Positions 34,256 through 45,269 of a stretch of DNA of 64,000 nt are shown in pieces. The stretch is from NCBI GenBank assembly GCA_014773175.1, contig VXCM01000278.1, positions 164,529 to 228,528 on the forward strand. The letters run 5' to 3'. A program made the position numbers and the translations under genes. A model generated the notes under the pieces. It was not told the DNA's origin. It saw nothing but the letters and a program-made list of their open reading frames with translations, and searched no databases. Numbering within the stretch: the stretch's first letter is position 1; each line of letters starts with the position of its first letter. Origin of the DNA: Lucifuga dentata (lineage: Eukaryota > Chordata > Actinopteri > Ophidiiformes > Bythitidae).

Positions 34256-37200
34256 ATTTTCTCAGATTTATGGACAGTCCATCTTTGTGTCTCATGCAGA
34301 CATTGTAGGAGTAATTATATTATACAATACATTTTTAAAACATTCTCCTCTCAAATTAAATGGCTTAGCAGGGTCCAATGTAGAGTAGCAAAGTAGAATA
34401 TTTTAGCGATGAGGGTTCGAGGAGCATTGTATGACAATGTGAGTGTTCGGACTGGACACAGAATGGAATGGACATGGCTGAATCATTAATTTAAATATGA
34501 AAAACTGAACTAAATCACATCTGGGCCATTGATTAAAAGTCAAGTTTATAAGACATTAAACATTAAAACATTCTCAGAGAAGTCAACTAGGACTTCCACG
34601 GAGCACTGCAGTAAGAAACATCCACTCTGTGTCTGCAGCTGATGGTAAGCTGAAGTTGGAGCAATTTTAATCAAATTACATTCAATTATAGATGAATTTT
34701 GGATCAATTCACCAGAATTCACCAGATCTACTTCAAAATCTATCAACTCTTCCTTCACCCAAGTCCCACCTATTTACAAAATATTGTTGGACTCTACCCT
34801 TTCTATCCATTGATTTGATCTTTTATGTTTGCTGTAGGTGCAATAGTGGTCAAATATTGTGTGTTATTGTCCATTCCTCTTCCTCTGCCTCCTCTCACCT
34901 TTCCTCCATCTCTCTCCAACCTCTCATCGCTCTTCTCACCTCATTTTCTGTCCCTCCTTTGTCCTCACCTCACTTCTCACCTCTCCATTACATCTCCACA
35001 CCTCTTCCATGTCACTCCTGCACTCCTGCTCTCTCCTCTCACTTCTTTTTTCCCCTTGCACCTCCCCTCTCTCTCTCTATCCTTCCATCACCTCCTTCTT
35101 CCCTTATCTCTCTCTTGTTAATAATTCAACAGCGGTGCACACGAGTGGTCATTGCAGGGCTTCACATGGGGGATCTGGAGGACAAATGAACCATGAGGGT
35201 GGAGGAATTAAAAACTTCCCCACGGCTCGACTACAGGGCTAGAGAAATGTGACGTCTGCTTGCCTGTCTGCGCGTCCTTTCTTCTTTCCCTCTCGCTAAA
35301 TGTTAGCACTCCTTTTTTTTTTTTCTTTTTTTTAGAGTGGGGTGGGGGAATTTTAAATGCTAAATATGCCCTGAGTAGGGAGGTGGTTGAGTCGAGACCG
35401 CCTGGTGACATTTTGTCTCTTGACACAGTTTGTTCTCCCATTAGAGAGTTTGAAAAGACATTGTGTATAACTGAAGATGCACTCATTTGTGGATCTCTGA
35501 AGATAATAGGATGCAAATGGTACAGTTGTTTCTATTTTACGAAAACCAATACAGTAACCCTGCACACACCATGTCCATCCCCTTTTATGTAAAACATAAA
35601 AATAGAAAATAAATAGAATATGATACATTTCATAAAGACAGAGTTTATTGCAGGCCCAAATCAATTAAATTAGTTTTGCACAATTTATTATTATTGTATG
35701 TCTCCAAACACCTTTGAATCCACAAAGGCTGAATAAATATGATATATGATTAACATCAGCTGTAAAACATTTAAGATATTTGAAAACTGTGTGAAAATCT
35801 AAAGCTATTTGAGGTACTTAAAAAAATAGACTAACAGATACCTTGAAAACTTATTTCTGTTGAAGCAGCTGAGTTGAAAGTATTTCTTATTCAGTTTTTC
35901 ACAAGCTAATTTGGACAAGAATCTTTCAATCAAAAGCTCATTTCTCTCACAAAGATTAAAAGCTGTCAGGCTCTAACATGTAAAACACTCCAAATAAATG
36001 TTAAAGCAAAGACACTGAATATTTTTATATTTTCATACCATTTAGAAACACTTTGTACTGCCTAAAGTCTCCAATTAATTACAAAACAGTAGTCTGTGAG
36101 AGAATCCATGACACTAGTGACTGTTTGTCATGTTGTTGTGACATTATGAATTTTATCTGCCCACAAACAAAATAGGAACATTTCTTGCATGGAGGACTTT
36201 CATTGTGAATGGAACTTATTTAATGGTTAAATTATAGAGCTTTATTATTTGTTGCAACCTATAGTGCAATAACTGCACATATTGGTTAAGATGGATAATG
36301 TAATAGAAAAGACATGATGAGTTGACATCAAAATATTGCTATATACAGTATATGGCTATTTTTTATGAATAATATAATATCTGTAACAGGTATATGTACA
36401 TATTTGTCATTTTGTGAATCATCTGCTGTAGAACTCATGCTCACACAGGATGGGAAAAAATCATTAAGACACAAAACAAAAGATTTCTCTGTAACACACT
36501 ATGTTGACCTCCCAACTATCTTGCACTGATTAGGTCTAACATCTGTGGCCTTCTATCTTTATGTAGTCATGCATATCCTGATATAAAAGGCAAAACTGTC
36601 CAAGCCAAAACATTTCCCTCCAACTGATTGATCAAACACTGTCTTGACCAAAGTCACTTTTTTATTTCAGAAGAACACAAGTGTTTTCAGCACCTCCATG
36701 AAGATCCATCACATTGTACTTCATTTTTCTTCGTTTTCAATTTGACACTCTGCCAGTGAATCTTGATTGTTGAAGACACAGAGTGGACACGTATCTGAAA
36801 AGGTAAAACACTGTTAAAAGTAGCATGCAGATACATGTCCATCTCAGCTCCGTCAGGAATGAAAGGATGATCTCATCGCCAAGGTTACAGCATCAGTGTT
36901 GGTTCCCTCAGCGATATTTCTTTATTGTCTACAAAACCAGGCTGATACTTGTTGGACAACACACCATAATCCTAATGCAACTGATAAAATCAAATGCAGA
37001 AATAAACCATATATACCAGTATGTACATGTATTTGTATTTTCCTATAGAGAGGGAGTAAGCTACATATTGTAAACAGAAGAGGAAAGGAAGGAAGGAAGG
37101 AAGGAAGGAAGTGATGAGTGACAGGAAGACTGTCACCCAGGAAGAAGCAGGAAGAGGTGTGATTTGATCCAACAACCTTAGATTTCACCACAGCAACAGT

Positions 37201-37454
37201 CCTGTCAGTCACAGAGCCAACAAGCGGGCATATGTCACTACATAATCACTCAGGCGATGACAGGCTCAGTGATGACTCAATGTGCCACGCGGAAATACTA
37301 CAGACTGAGTTTTTTGCTGTCGGATACACTCTCACTCTCTTTCTCTCTCTCTCTGTCTTTCTCTCTCTCTATCAATCTTGAGTCAGTAAGGAGCAATGGG
37401 ACATATGGATAACATGAGCTACACTTACAGTACAAAGGGGATATATATATACAC

Positions 37455-37491
<37 letters not shown>

Positions 37492-37505
37492 TACACACAC
37501 ACACA
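34256..37505. other. Intergenic stretch, no gene supported
   Basis: Contains a long pyrimidine-rich segment (about 34860-35115), a T-run near 35311-35333, a GGAA run near 37083-37110, and TA then CA tracts running into the gap from about 37441. An exon-like terminal segment at 35133-35189 was considered and rejected. Confidence 0.5.
37441..37505. repeat. (TA)n-(CA)n microsatellite at the gap edge
   Basis: A TA tract passes into CA and stops at the first N, which explains why the assembly broke here. Confidence 0.9.
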
Positions 37506-37753
37506 NNNNNNNNNNNNNNNNNNNNNNNNNNNNNNNNNNNNNNNNNNNNNNNNNNNNNNNNNNNNNNNNNNNNNNNNNNNNNNNNNNNNNNNNNNNNNNN
37601 NNNNNNNNNNNNNNNNNNNNNNNNNNNNNNNNNNNNNNNNNNNNNNNNNNNNNNNNNNNNNNNNNNNNNNNNNNNNNNNNNNNNNNNNNNNNNNNNNNNN
37701 NNNNNNNNNNNNNNNNNNNNNNNNNNNNNNNNNNNNNNNNNNNNNNNNNNNNN
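37506..37753. other. Assembly gap (248 N)
   Basis: The gap is flanked by a CA microsatellite on the left and a poly-A run on the right. The poly-A is part of the left arm of the Tc1-like element that ends at 38627, so that element's left terminus should lie in the gap. Confidence 0.98.
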
Positions 37754-38551
37754 AAAAAAAAAAAAATCAATACACTGTTTGTTTTACAATTTATTGCACA
37801 GGAAATGACAAAAATACATAAAATAAATGTAACTAATTAGTTTTCAAGAAGAATTTGTCAACATAAAAGTGCTTTGAAGTCATTTCAGGCTCAGACTTTG
37901 GTTTTGTCAAAGTAACCTCTTCCCGCCTTAATACCAGCTGCATGTATTCTAGGCATACATTGCAGTAATTTTTGGAAGTTGGTTCCTGGAAATGATTCCC
38001 AAGTACTTTTCAAGCACTCCAACAGTTCTTTTTCATTGCCTGGGCGTTTGCTCCCAACTTGACTATCAAGCTCATCCCATGGCCAGCTCAATGGGTGAAA
38101 GATCTGGAGACTAGGCTGGCCAAGTCATAATTCTCAAAACCTTTCTATCTGAGCTCTCTGTTCAATGGTTCGGTCTTTTTAGCCATTTAGATCCCCAAAA
38201 CTTATCACAAACTATAAATTTGCAGTCCTCAATATGAAGTTCAGAAGATACAGAGCAATAGCATGACCAGACTGTGTAGCAAGTTAATCACAAAATGATG
38301 TGGGAGAAGGCAGACAGCAGCTATTGAATAGAATGTTAAAACACATAAGCAAGGGAGTTGGAACAAACACAACTGGAGTGCCAGTGCACTAATACAGACT
38401 GAGCATGCCTTCATTAAAAATCATTTTTTAAGCCGTAGTGGTTACACACAATGTGCTCCTGTTGACAAATTCTTCTTGAAAACTAATTACATTTATTTTA
38501 TATATTTTTGTCATATTCTGTGCAATAAATTGTAAAACAGTGTATTGATGA

Positions 38552-38595
<44 letters not shown>

Positions 38596-38627
38596 TGGGG
38601 GTGGCTTCAAACTTCTGGCCTGTAGTG
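37754..38627 (-). mobile_element. Tc1-like element with long inverted repeats, left end in the gap
   Basis: The right end reads, on the minus strand, CACTACAGGCCAGAAGTTTG, a Tc1-type terminus, next to TA at 38628-38629. Sequence at about 37767-37863 is the reverse complement of about 38463-38551 with few differences, so each terminal repeat is about 165 bp or more. A poly-T tract (38552-38590) and the poly-A after the gap are equivalent positions in the two arms. The middle is deleted, leaving only a transposase tail. Confidence 0.8.
37891..38115 (-). pseudogene. Tc1-type transposase C-terminal fragment
   Basis: The minus-strand frame reads FHPLSWPWDELDSQV, then MPRIHAAGIKAGRGYFDK near the end. 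It matches the Tc1 transposase pattern of a proline/tryptophan stretch, WDELD, then a C-terminal GGYFD. The expected PDLNPIE motif is decayed to IFHPLSW. Upstream catalytic parts are missing, so it is a non-functional remnant of about 75 residues. Confidence 0.8.
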
Positions 38628-38639
38628 TATAAGTAATAT

Positions 38640-38973
38640 TTACTTCTTTGTACTATAGAGGCAGACTGTATATGTTTATACACTAAATTTAACACTATCC
38701 TGAGGAAAAAAAATACAACTGTGTGCAAGCTGCACCTACAAAGTAAACACACACACATACATACAATATAATCCAAAGCAAAAAAAAAAAAAAAAAANAA
38801 AAAAAAAAAAAAAAAAATCATTTCAATTTTGATCATTTCAAATTTTCTGTGAAATGATGGCAGTAATAATCTAATAATCATGTTAATGATTTTTGAGTTA
38901 TGTTAATTAATAATCATTAAATATGCTGGCTGGGGAAGACTGTATACTGTAGACTGGGAAATAGTATATATTA
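38640..38973. other. Short unique stretch with a poly-A tract
   Basis: Contains a CA run near 38750 and a poly-A tract at 38781-38817 broken by an N at 38798. No gene. Confidence 0.6.
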
Positions 38974-38981
38974 ACAGTATG

Positions 38982-39828
38982 TAAGGCTGTGCCATATCAT
39001 ATCATTCAGGTATGAATGATATTTTTTATATGATAAAGATTTGACAGTCACATTATTGACAACAGAGCAGCACAATGACTTGTTGAGGACGTTTCACATC
39101 ATGCAGGTCAGCGCCTGATGAATTAGTTCCTGAAAATGGCGTAATCTTGGTGTTGGGAAATGATTTGGCTACAAGGCTAACTGGCTACTGTGAGAGGTGG
39201 AAACAACAAATTTGTTTCACCACCTGCAGCAGAAACCACCAGATTATTACCAAGAAAGTCACAAGTGGCAGGCAAGTCACGATGACTCGGCAAAGCATAG
39301 CTGGAGCGTTAGCTAGTTGTACTTCCTGTGACTTTTTGTCAGCCATGACTTGTATGAACAGTGTTAACTAAGCTGCTACGCTCACTTCAGTTGAGTTCTT
39401 TGCCTCGACCACATGCTGGCAGTGGATTTGGGCTGCAGAGCGTATTTAAATACAGCATCATAGATCATAATCAGCACTGGAGAGAATATCATAATTTGCC
39501 AAAGATCAGATTTTTAACCATTATCAATCATTTTATTTGGCGAGACTGTTTATGTTTGATACAGTAGTGAAAAGTAGCATGTTTGGATAATTTAAGTTAT
39601 TGTTCACAACCTAAAACATTAAATAGTTATTTAAACTTTTACTGAAGGGAAACACTCTGGTGTACTTTTAGACTTAGTAATTTTTTTTCATGTTGTTACA
39701 GTTAGCTGTTTCTTCTACAATCACTTACGCAGCGTTTCGTGTTACATGGTTCATATTGTCTTGAATATCGTTATTGTAAAAATACCTTGAGATATCACAG
39801 TAATTTAAGGCTATATGGCTTAACCCCA
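38982..39828. mobile_element. hAT-like DNA element, 847 bp
   Basis: The ends TAAGGCTGTGCCATAT and ATATGGCTTAACCCCA are imperfect inverted repeats related to the TAGGGCTG termini of the element at 12611-13414. The flanking octamers acagtatg (38974-38981) and atagtttg (39829-39836) match at 6 of 8. A 74-codon forward ORF (39147-39371) lies inside but shows no identifiable motif; it may be a decayed transposase part. Confidence 0.7.
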
Positions 39829-39922
39829 ATAGTTTGCACTTAAGCACTCGACATTATGAGTATTTGATGAGATATGTGGATGTGAACTTTAAGGAGCTGC
39901 ATTTTTGTGCTGTGAAAGTTGC

Positions 39923-40054
39923 CAAAAAAAGAAAAAAAAAAAGGATGAATCATACAAACTGTATGAATAGGAAACATGAGCGCGGGTCNCAAAAAAAGAA
40001 AAAAAAAAAGGATGAATCATACAAACTGTATGAATAGGAAACATGAGCGCGGGT
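39923..40054. other. Assembly duplication around N (39989)
   Basis: About 66 bp before the N are repeated after it, differing only by one base in an A-run (11 against 10 As). Confidence 0.8.
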
Positions 40055-40584
40055 CTGATATCGCTGCATAAACACAAACAAAAGCAACATTAGCAAAGAG
40101 AGATGATACTGCAGCAAAAGAAAAAAAATCTCTTTCCTTGTTTTTGTCCCCATGAATACGGTGTGTGAAACAGTTATGCCGTAACTGTGTGCCAACAACT
40201 TTTTCCTCAAAACTTGGCACCAGCAGCAAGTTTGGCAGTAATCTCAGGGGTAATCTAAGACAAGACAGCTGTCCTATTGTGGCTCAGGTGTAGAAAAGCA
40301 GGGAGTGAGCTGTTGAAAATCACTTCTACTTTCCGCCAAATCCTAAAATCCAGTCAAAGTGGAAATATACAAGAAAAGGCACTTTATTTCCTTTTTGGAT
40401 GGAAAACAATTCCTTTGTAGTCATTGTCTGGAAGGGTGGTTCCCATGTAGATGAGTAAATCAGCAGTTTTCAGTGTCAGGTTTACCGCTGCTGAAAAGAT
40501 GGTTTTAGGATTTGGTTAAAAACACTCCATGTTCGCATCCAACAGTTTGTGTCTGTCTGTGTGTGTGTGTGTGGTCTGTCTGGC

Positions 40585-40709
40585 AAAAAAAGACCTAGCT
40601 CTGGAGTGGCGAGACACTTTGCCGTCAGCCCTGCGGCTACGAAGGCNAAAAAAAGACCTAGCTCTGGAGTGGCGAGACACTTTGCCGTCAGCCCTGCGGC
40701 TACGAAGGC
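40585..40709. other. Assembly duplication: 62 bp, N, same 62 bp
   Basis: 40585-40646 equals 40648-40709, with N at 40647. Confidence 0.85.
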
Positions 40710-40843
40710 TAGGTTAAGAGGAGCATGTCTTTTTTTTCTTCCTCATCCTATTGGAAACAATATAATGCATCTTTGATTGATCTTTCACTCTTTATCTTTT
40801 CACATTAATCAGTTCAGCTTCAGGCTACTTTATTGGTACCAGA

Positions 40844-41215
40844 CAGTGGTTGAAGTGGACAAAAAAAGGTGCCAGTACTCCCTTATCCATGTGCTTGTCA
40901 CCAATGGATTGGCTGGTCATCAGGTCAGGTCCAGGTTGGGGTNCTCCCTTATCCATGTGCTTGTCACCAATGGATTGGCTGGTCATCAGGTCAGGTCCAG
41001 GTTGGGGTCGCGGTCCCCCGATTTAATACGTCTGGCTTCAACCTTTGCTATTGTTTCTATATCTATGATTGTTTTCCTCTGTGTTGTTCTGCAGTAGAGT
41101 ATGGAAAATTTAGGAGAGGTTCCGGTACTCCCGAAAATGTCCCGGTACTCTGAAATGAAAATCACAGGATCTCCATGATTTTTCAGTACTGCGTGCCTGC
41201 CCACTTCAAGCACTG
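40844..41215. mobile_element. hAT-like MITE
   Basis: The ends CAGTGGTTGAAGTGG and CCACTTCAAGCACTG are near-perfect inverted repeats. The flanking octamers gtaccaga (40836-40843) and gtacctga (41216-41223) match at 7 of 8, a good hAT-type target duplication. The interior is rich in GGTACTCC motifs and contains an N-joined assembly duplication, so the true element is about 306 bp. Confidence 0.8.
40878..41008. other. Assembly duplication: 65 bp, N, same 65 bp
   Basis: 40878-40942 equals 40944-41008, with N at 40943, inside the hAT-like MITE. Confidence 0.85.
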
Positions 41216-41223
41216 GTACCTGA

Positions 41224-43332
41224 TGATGTCTCACCTGAAAATTTACTATTGAATAGAAATCCTTTGCTGCCTCATTCTAATTTTATGAAGTCTAAGTATG
41301 GCTGACTGTATGGTTCAAAAAGAGAAAGGCAGAGGAGAAAAAGAGAGAGAGAGAGAACAAGCTTCTCATGCAACTTTGTCTCTACACTTGGAGCACCTTT
41401 GTGCACAAATGGAACGCTTTACAAGAAAGACCCACCCTCAGGCCTTATCCATCTTATCTATCCACACGCACAAAAACACACACACACACACACGCATAGA
41501 GTAAATTTCTCTCGCTAAACACACATCTTAGGTTCGGAGCGTCCACATGATCTGTCTATTTTAGATTGCCTCTGCAGGCCATGGGGGGAAGGGGAGGAGA
41601 ACAAAACAGGAAAACAGAAAACATTCCTTTACTAATAGGGTGCACTATGACTTCATAGTGCAAAATTTAAACAGAAAACCTATTTGTCATCAAGTCAGTG
41701 ACATGCAGCACGTCTGCCTTAACGGTGTTACGCTGGCTATTAACTTTGACGTCTAGAAGGCTGCTGTGCTTTGGCTTTGCTGTATATCATCAGCTTCAGC
41801 AGTATTTGTCATGTGATGATGATGTATGATATAAATGTGTAGCATTGGAGATAGTAGTCAGATTACAGGAAGTATAGTTATCCGTGTGGTCGATTTTGAA
41901 AGTATTACTGTAATTTTTATACATATTTACACCCTTCAAAACCCAGGAAAGTGAATCACAGTGTGATGATGTGTTTATATTGCCGAAGACATGCGTTGGG
42001 AGTCAGACTGATTTAACTGCAGGTTCAAATTACAGATTGTGTCATAATTGTTTGTGCATGTTGGTGTGTGCTTGTGTATGCCTGTATGTGTGAGTGTGTA
42101 TGAGTGTGTGCACTCCCAGTGCTATGATTGGAGTTATCCATTATTGATGATGTCCTGATGAGATCAATCAAGCCGGAGTTTTCTCCTCATCTTTCGGCTG
42201 CTGAAGCTGATAATGCTGTTATGACATACTAATCGTCATGTCATGAATATTTAAATCACAAAGCATTCCATATTCATGACCTCTGTGTTTTTGTTTTGCT
42301 TTTTTCTCCAAAATGAACCCCCCATCATGCATTTCTCACTTCAGTCCTTCAGTTCAGGCTGTATTTATAGAATAGAACATCTACTTCTCAGTTGCTGTGA
42401 ATGTATATCTGATTTCTAATATATATCTCATCAATCAATCTGACTTACAGAATGTTCTAGACCAGTCGTTTCCTTACGGAGAACCAAAACCCTGCTGTCT
42501 CTCTATCTCTTCTGTTCTGCAGCTGCATTATTGTTTTATTTACCTCAGAGACAAACACCATATTTATTCATGACTCCATGCAAAGTGCTGGTAAAATAAA
42601 CATTTGTTTTCTCCTAATGAAAATGTTGTTTCTGAAACGAATTGTGTTCTACCGCAGTCGACCCCCAATAACTCAGTGTAGTCTCCCTAAAACAAACATG
42701 TATGAAAATATAAAAGGCTATAATGTGATTGGTTAAAGTATAAATGCATTTGTTCCAGCAACTATCCTGTAGAGGCAGGAAGATCAGTAATAATTCATAA
42801 ACAAAAGAGCTAACTGTGTTCATAATTCATAACTGGAGAAACGTATACACTCCAGTCGCTGCTGTGGCTTGCTGGGTCGACGTGCAGAATAACAGAAGAT
42901 GCTTAACAAGGCACTGTGTGAAATGCATGAAAAGTGACATTCAGAATTTTTTCAAATTCTTATAGATGAAACCCATGAAGATTACAGAATCTCAAACGTA
43001 TTATTATTATTATTATTTTTTTTTTTTTTTTTTTAAATTGGTTAATATTAATGGTCAGATCCCCTTTGAATGTCTACTGATTTTAATGTCCGCTGACAAA
43101 CAGCACTCGGTGCATTTATACACACATTTTTGCCAATTTTTGTCTGTGCTGTGATTACAGTGAAAGTGCAGACATATACGTGGAGTGGGGAAATGCATGT
43201 AGAGTTTAAAAGTTGCATGATTGCTAATCTCATTATCTAGGTCTGTTACACCAATGTAGATTTATGCTGATTTCAATCTGATTATGGCATTTATATGATG
43301 TTTGAAATAAAATAAAATAAATCAATTTATGC
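41224..43332. other. Intergenic stretch, no gene supported
   Basis: Contains a perfect short palindrome at 41641-41662, an ATT/T-rich run near 43000-43035 and unique AT-rich sequence. No coding sequence is recognised. Confidence 0.5.
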
Positions 43333-43834
43333 TTAAAAGAGCATACCGGGGATTTTGCATGTTTGAGCCCAATATATATAACCCATACACATGTTAAGTT
43401 ACTGCCAAGCATTTTCCAAAACATTCTACTGGAGCCTTAAATTTTTGAATTTTTTTCCTACCTCCCAGGCTGCCATTGTTTTCAGTTCATCCCAGAATGC
43501 TATAAAAATCAACTTGTAGAGACTTGATACATGCTTGAGATAATAATCTGTCACAGCAAGCATGTCGTCTGTTAAATTTTTGTCAAAGTTATTCAATTTA
43601 ACGGATCCAACACGGAGCTGCATGGAGGAAAATGTATGTCTCCGCCAGGGAATATAGTCCCAGGAGAAAACCGCTTTTGCCGGAGAAATTAAAACGATCA
43701 TACTTTCTATAGACAATTGTAGAAGGCAAAACATTGAATTTTAAGGTGGGTGTATCACCTGAACATTTGATTTTGAAAGATTGGAGATTTGTCAAAATAA
43801 CACAAAAACTAAAATACAATTTCATGTTTTGGAC
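43333..43834 (+). mobile_element. TTAA-type MITE family, copy E (3'-truncated)
   Basis: Starts TTAAAAGAGCATACCGGGG and keeps most family blocks, including ATCAACTTGTAGAGACTTGA, the TCTCCGCCAGGGAATATAG block and CACCTGAACATTTGATTTTG. It ends near GTTTTGGA without the right terminal repeat. The segment around 43644-43660 shows the undisturbed form of the site where the LINE entered copy B. Confidence 0.78.
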
Positions 43835-44106
43835 GTATTTGGCTTAAAACGTGCAAAATCTGCCTAAATGTACTGACTGTTTTTGCAATTTTATAGAATT
43901 TTTCCACACTGATGGAAAACAGAACAGCTCTAGTAATAGTAGCTCATAGTAAATGTGTGTGTACTGTATATATGTGTGTGTGTGTGTGTTTCTCAGTCTG
44001 TGCTGGCGAGCATGAATGTTTCAGTGCCTAAATGGAGGCAGACATACTGAATCTTCACTACTCCCTAGGAGAGGCCTCTGGCGCGCCCACACACAACCTA
44101 CACACG

Positions 44107-44107
<1 letters not shown>

Positions 44108-44148
<41 letters not shown>
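44108..44148. repeat. (CA)n microsatellite
   Basis: A pure CA tract of about 40 bp. Confidence 0.92.
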
Positions 44149-44150
<2 letters not shown>

Positions 44151-45043
44151 ACGAAGGCAAGGAAGTGCTGTGTGGGAATATTCACACAGCATTAAAAGGT
44201 AATGGATTGGGAAATACCAAGTCCATATGCATTTCTCTAAATATGATAAAATAAAACTTCTTACTATTGCAGTTCTAATCTCTGATTTTGCAGCGAATTG
44301 TTGCCAAAGCATCAAAAACAGTTAGCGAACAGTCAAGATCTCTGCAGGAGAGATAAGCCTCGTTACGTCTTTGTCTTTTTGTTACTGCGTCAGTCTGCGT
44401 ACTGTATCTATCTGTGCTGTGGATGTTAAAATATGGCTTCTTGGAGGAGGGGAGGGAATCTCAAAGCAGCGTTCTCCTAGCAGAGCTGTCTAGACCTCTC
44501 GGGATCTCACCGAACATTACAAGTGGCTTTTATTAAGCCACACATACATACACTCGTGTTCGTGCACACACAAATACACACAATGTCTCCCTGACTTTAA
44601 TACCCATGTTGTGTTTGTGTAAGCTGTACAGGCTGCCTCAGGCGTTAAGGCTTTATGGTGAATCCCACAGACAGAGAGCTCTGGTGGATGGATGGATGTG
44701 GATGGATGGATGGATGAATGGATGGATGGATGAAGAAATGAATACTTTTGCATGCTGACTGACCACAGAGGTGGAAATTGAAGCCTTGAGCTTAGGAGTT
44801 GTCTCACTCTGTTTTGCTCCTCTAGCTCTCCATCTCTCCCTGGTTTTTCCATAAATTCTTTCCTCCTCTTTTCGCACCACTTACACTCTCACCGTTACTC
44901 ATTTTAATTACTGCACTGTTTCATTCATTAAAAGAGAAGATCACACTTTCTCTCACAGTTTCCTCTATAAGTTCTCTCATTGTGTCGTAGCTCTGTCTGC
45001 AAAGATACATCATTGACCACTATAACACACACACACACACACA

Positions 45044-45168
45044 GACACACATGCACTCTCTCTCCATCACACCATCACCCCCTTCTCCTGATAGGCCAGA
45101 GGGGTNGACACACATGCACTCTCTCTCCATCACACCATCACCCCCTTCTCCTGATAGGCCAGAGGGGT
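45044..45168. other. Assembly duplication: 62 bp, N, same 62 bp
   Basis: 45044-45105 equals 45107-45168, with N at 45106. Confidence 0.85.
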
Positions 45169-45222
45169 TCCATTAAGCCCTACCACCTGCTGTGATACAC
45201 TCACTCATCCTTCTCTCTCTCT

Positions 45223-45225
<3 letters not shown>

Positions 45226-45267
<42 letters not shown>
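45226..45267. repeat. (CA)n microsatellite
   Basis: A pure CA tract of about 42 bp. Confidence 0.92.

Positions 45268-45269
<2 letters not shown>

Larger units (their letters stand above)
39837..40835. other. Intergenic stretch with two assembly duplications
   Basis: Holds the N-joined duplications around 39989 and 40647. No coding sequence is recognised; the duplicated Arg/Ala-rich ORF near 40550-40776 is caused by the artefact. Confidence 0.55.

Noticed and set aside
35133..35189. Possible terminal exon (18 codons then TGA) after a pyrimidine-rich tract and AACAG
   Set aside because: No upstream exon or recognisable peptide. The long CT-rich tract makes acceptor-like signals likely by chance.
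37372..37821. ORFs spanning the N gap on both strands
   Set aside because: They consist mainly of undetermined residues from Ns.
39147..39371. 74-codon ORF as a possible domesticated transposase gene
   Set aside because: It lies wholly within the decayed hAT-like element, has no recognisable BED or hAT motif, and lacks support as a gene.
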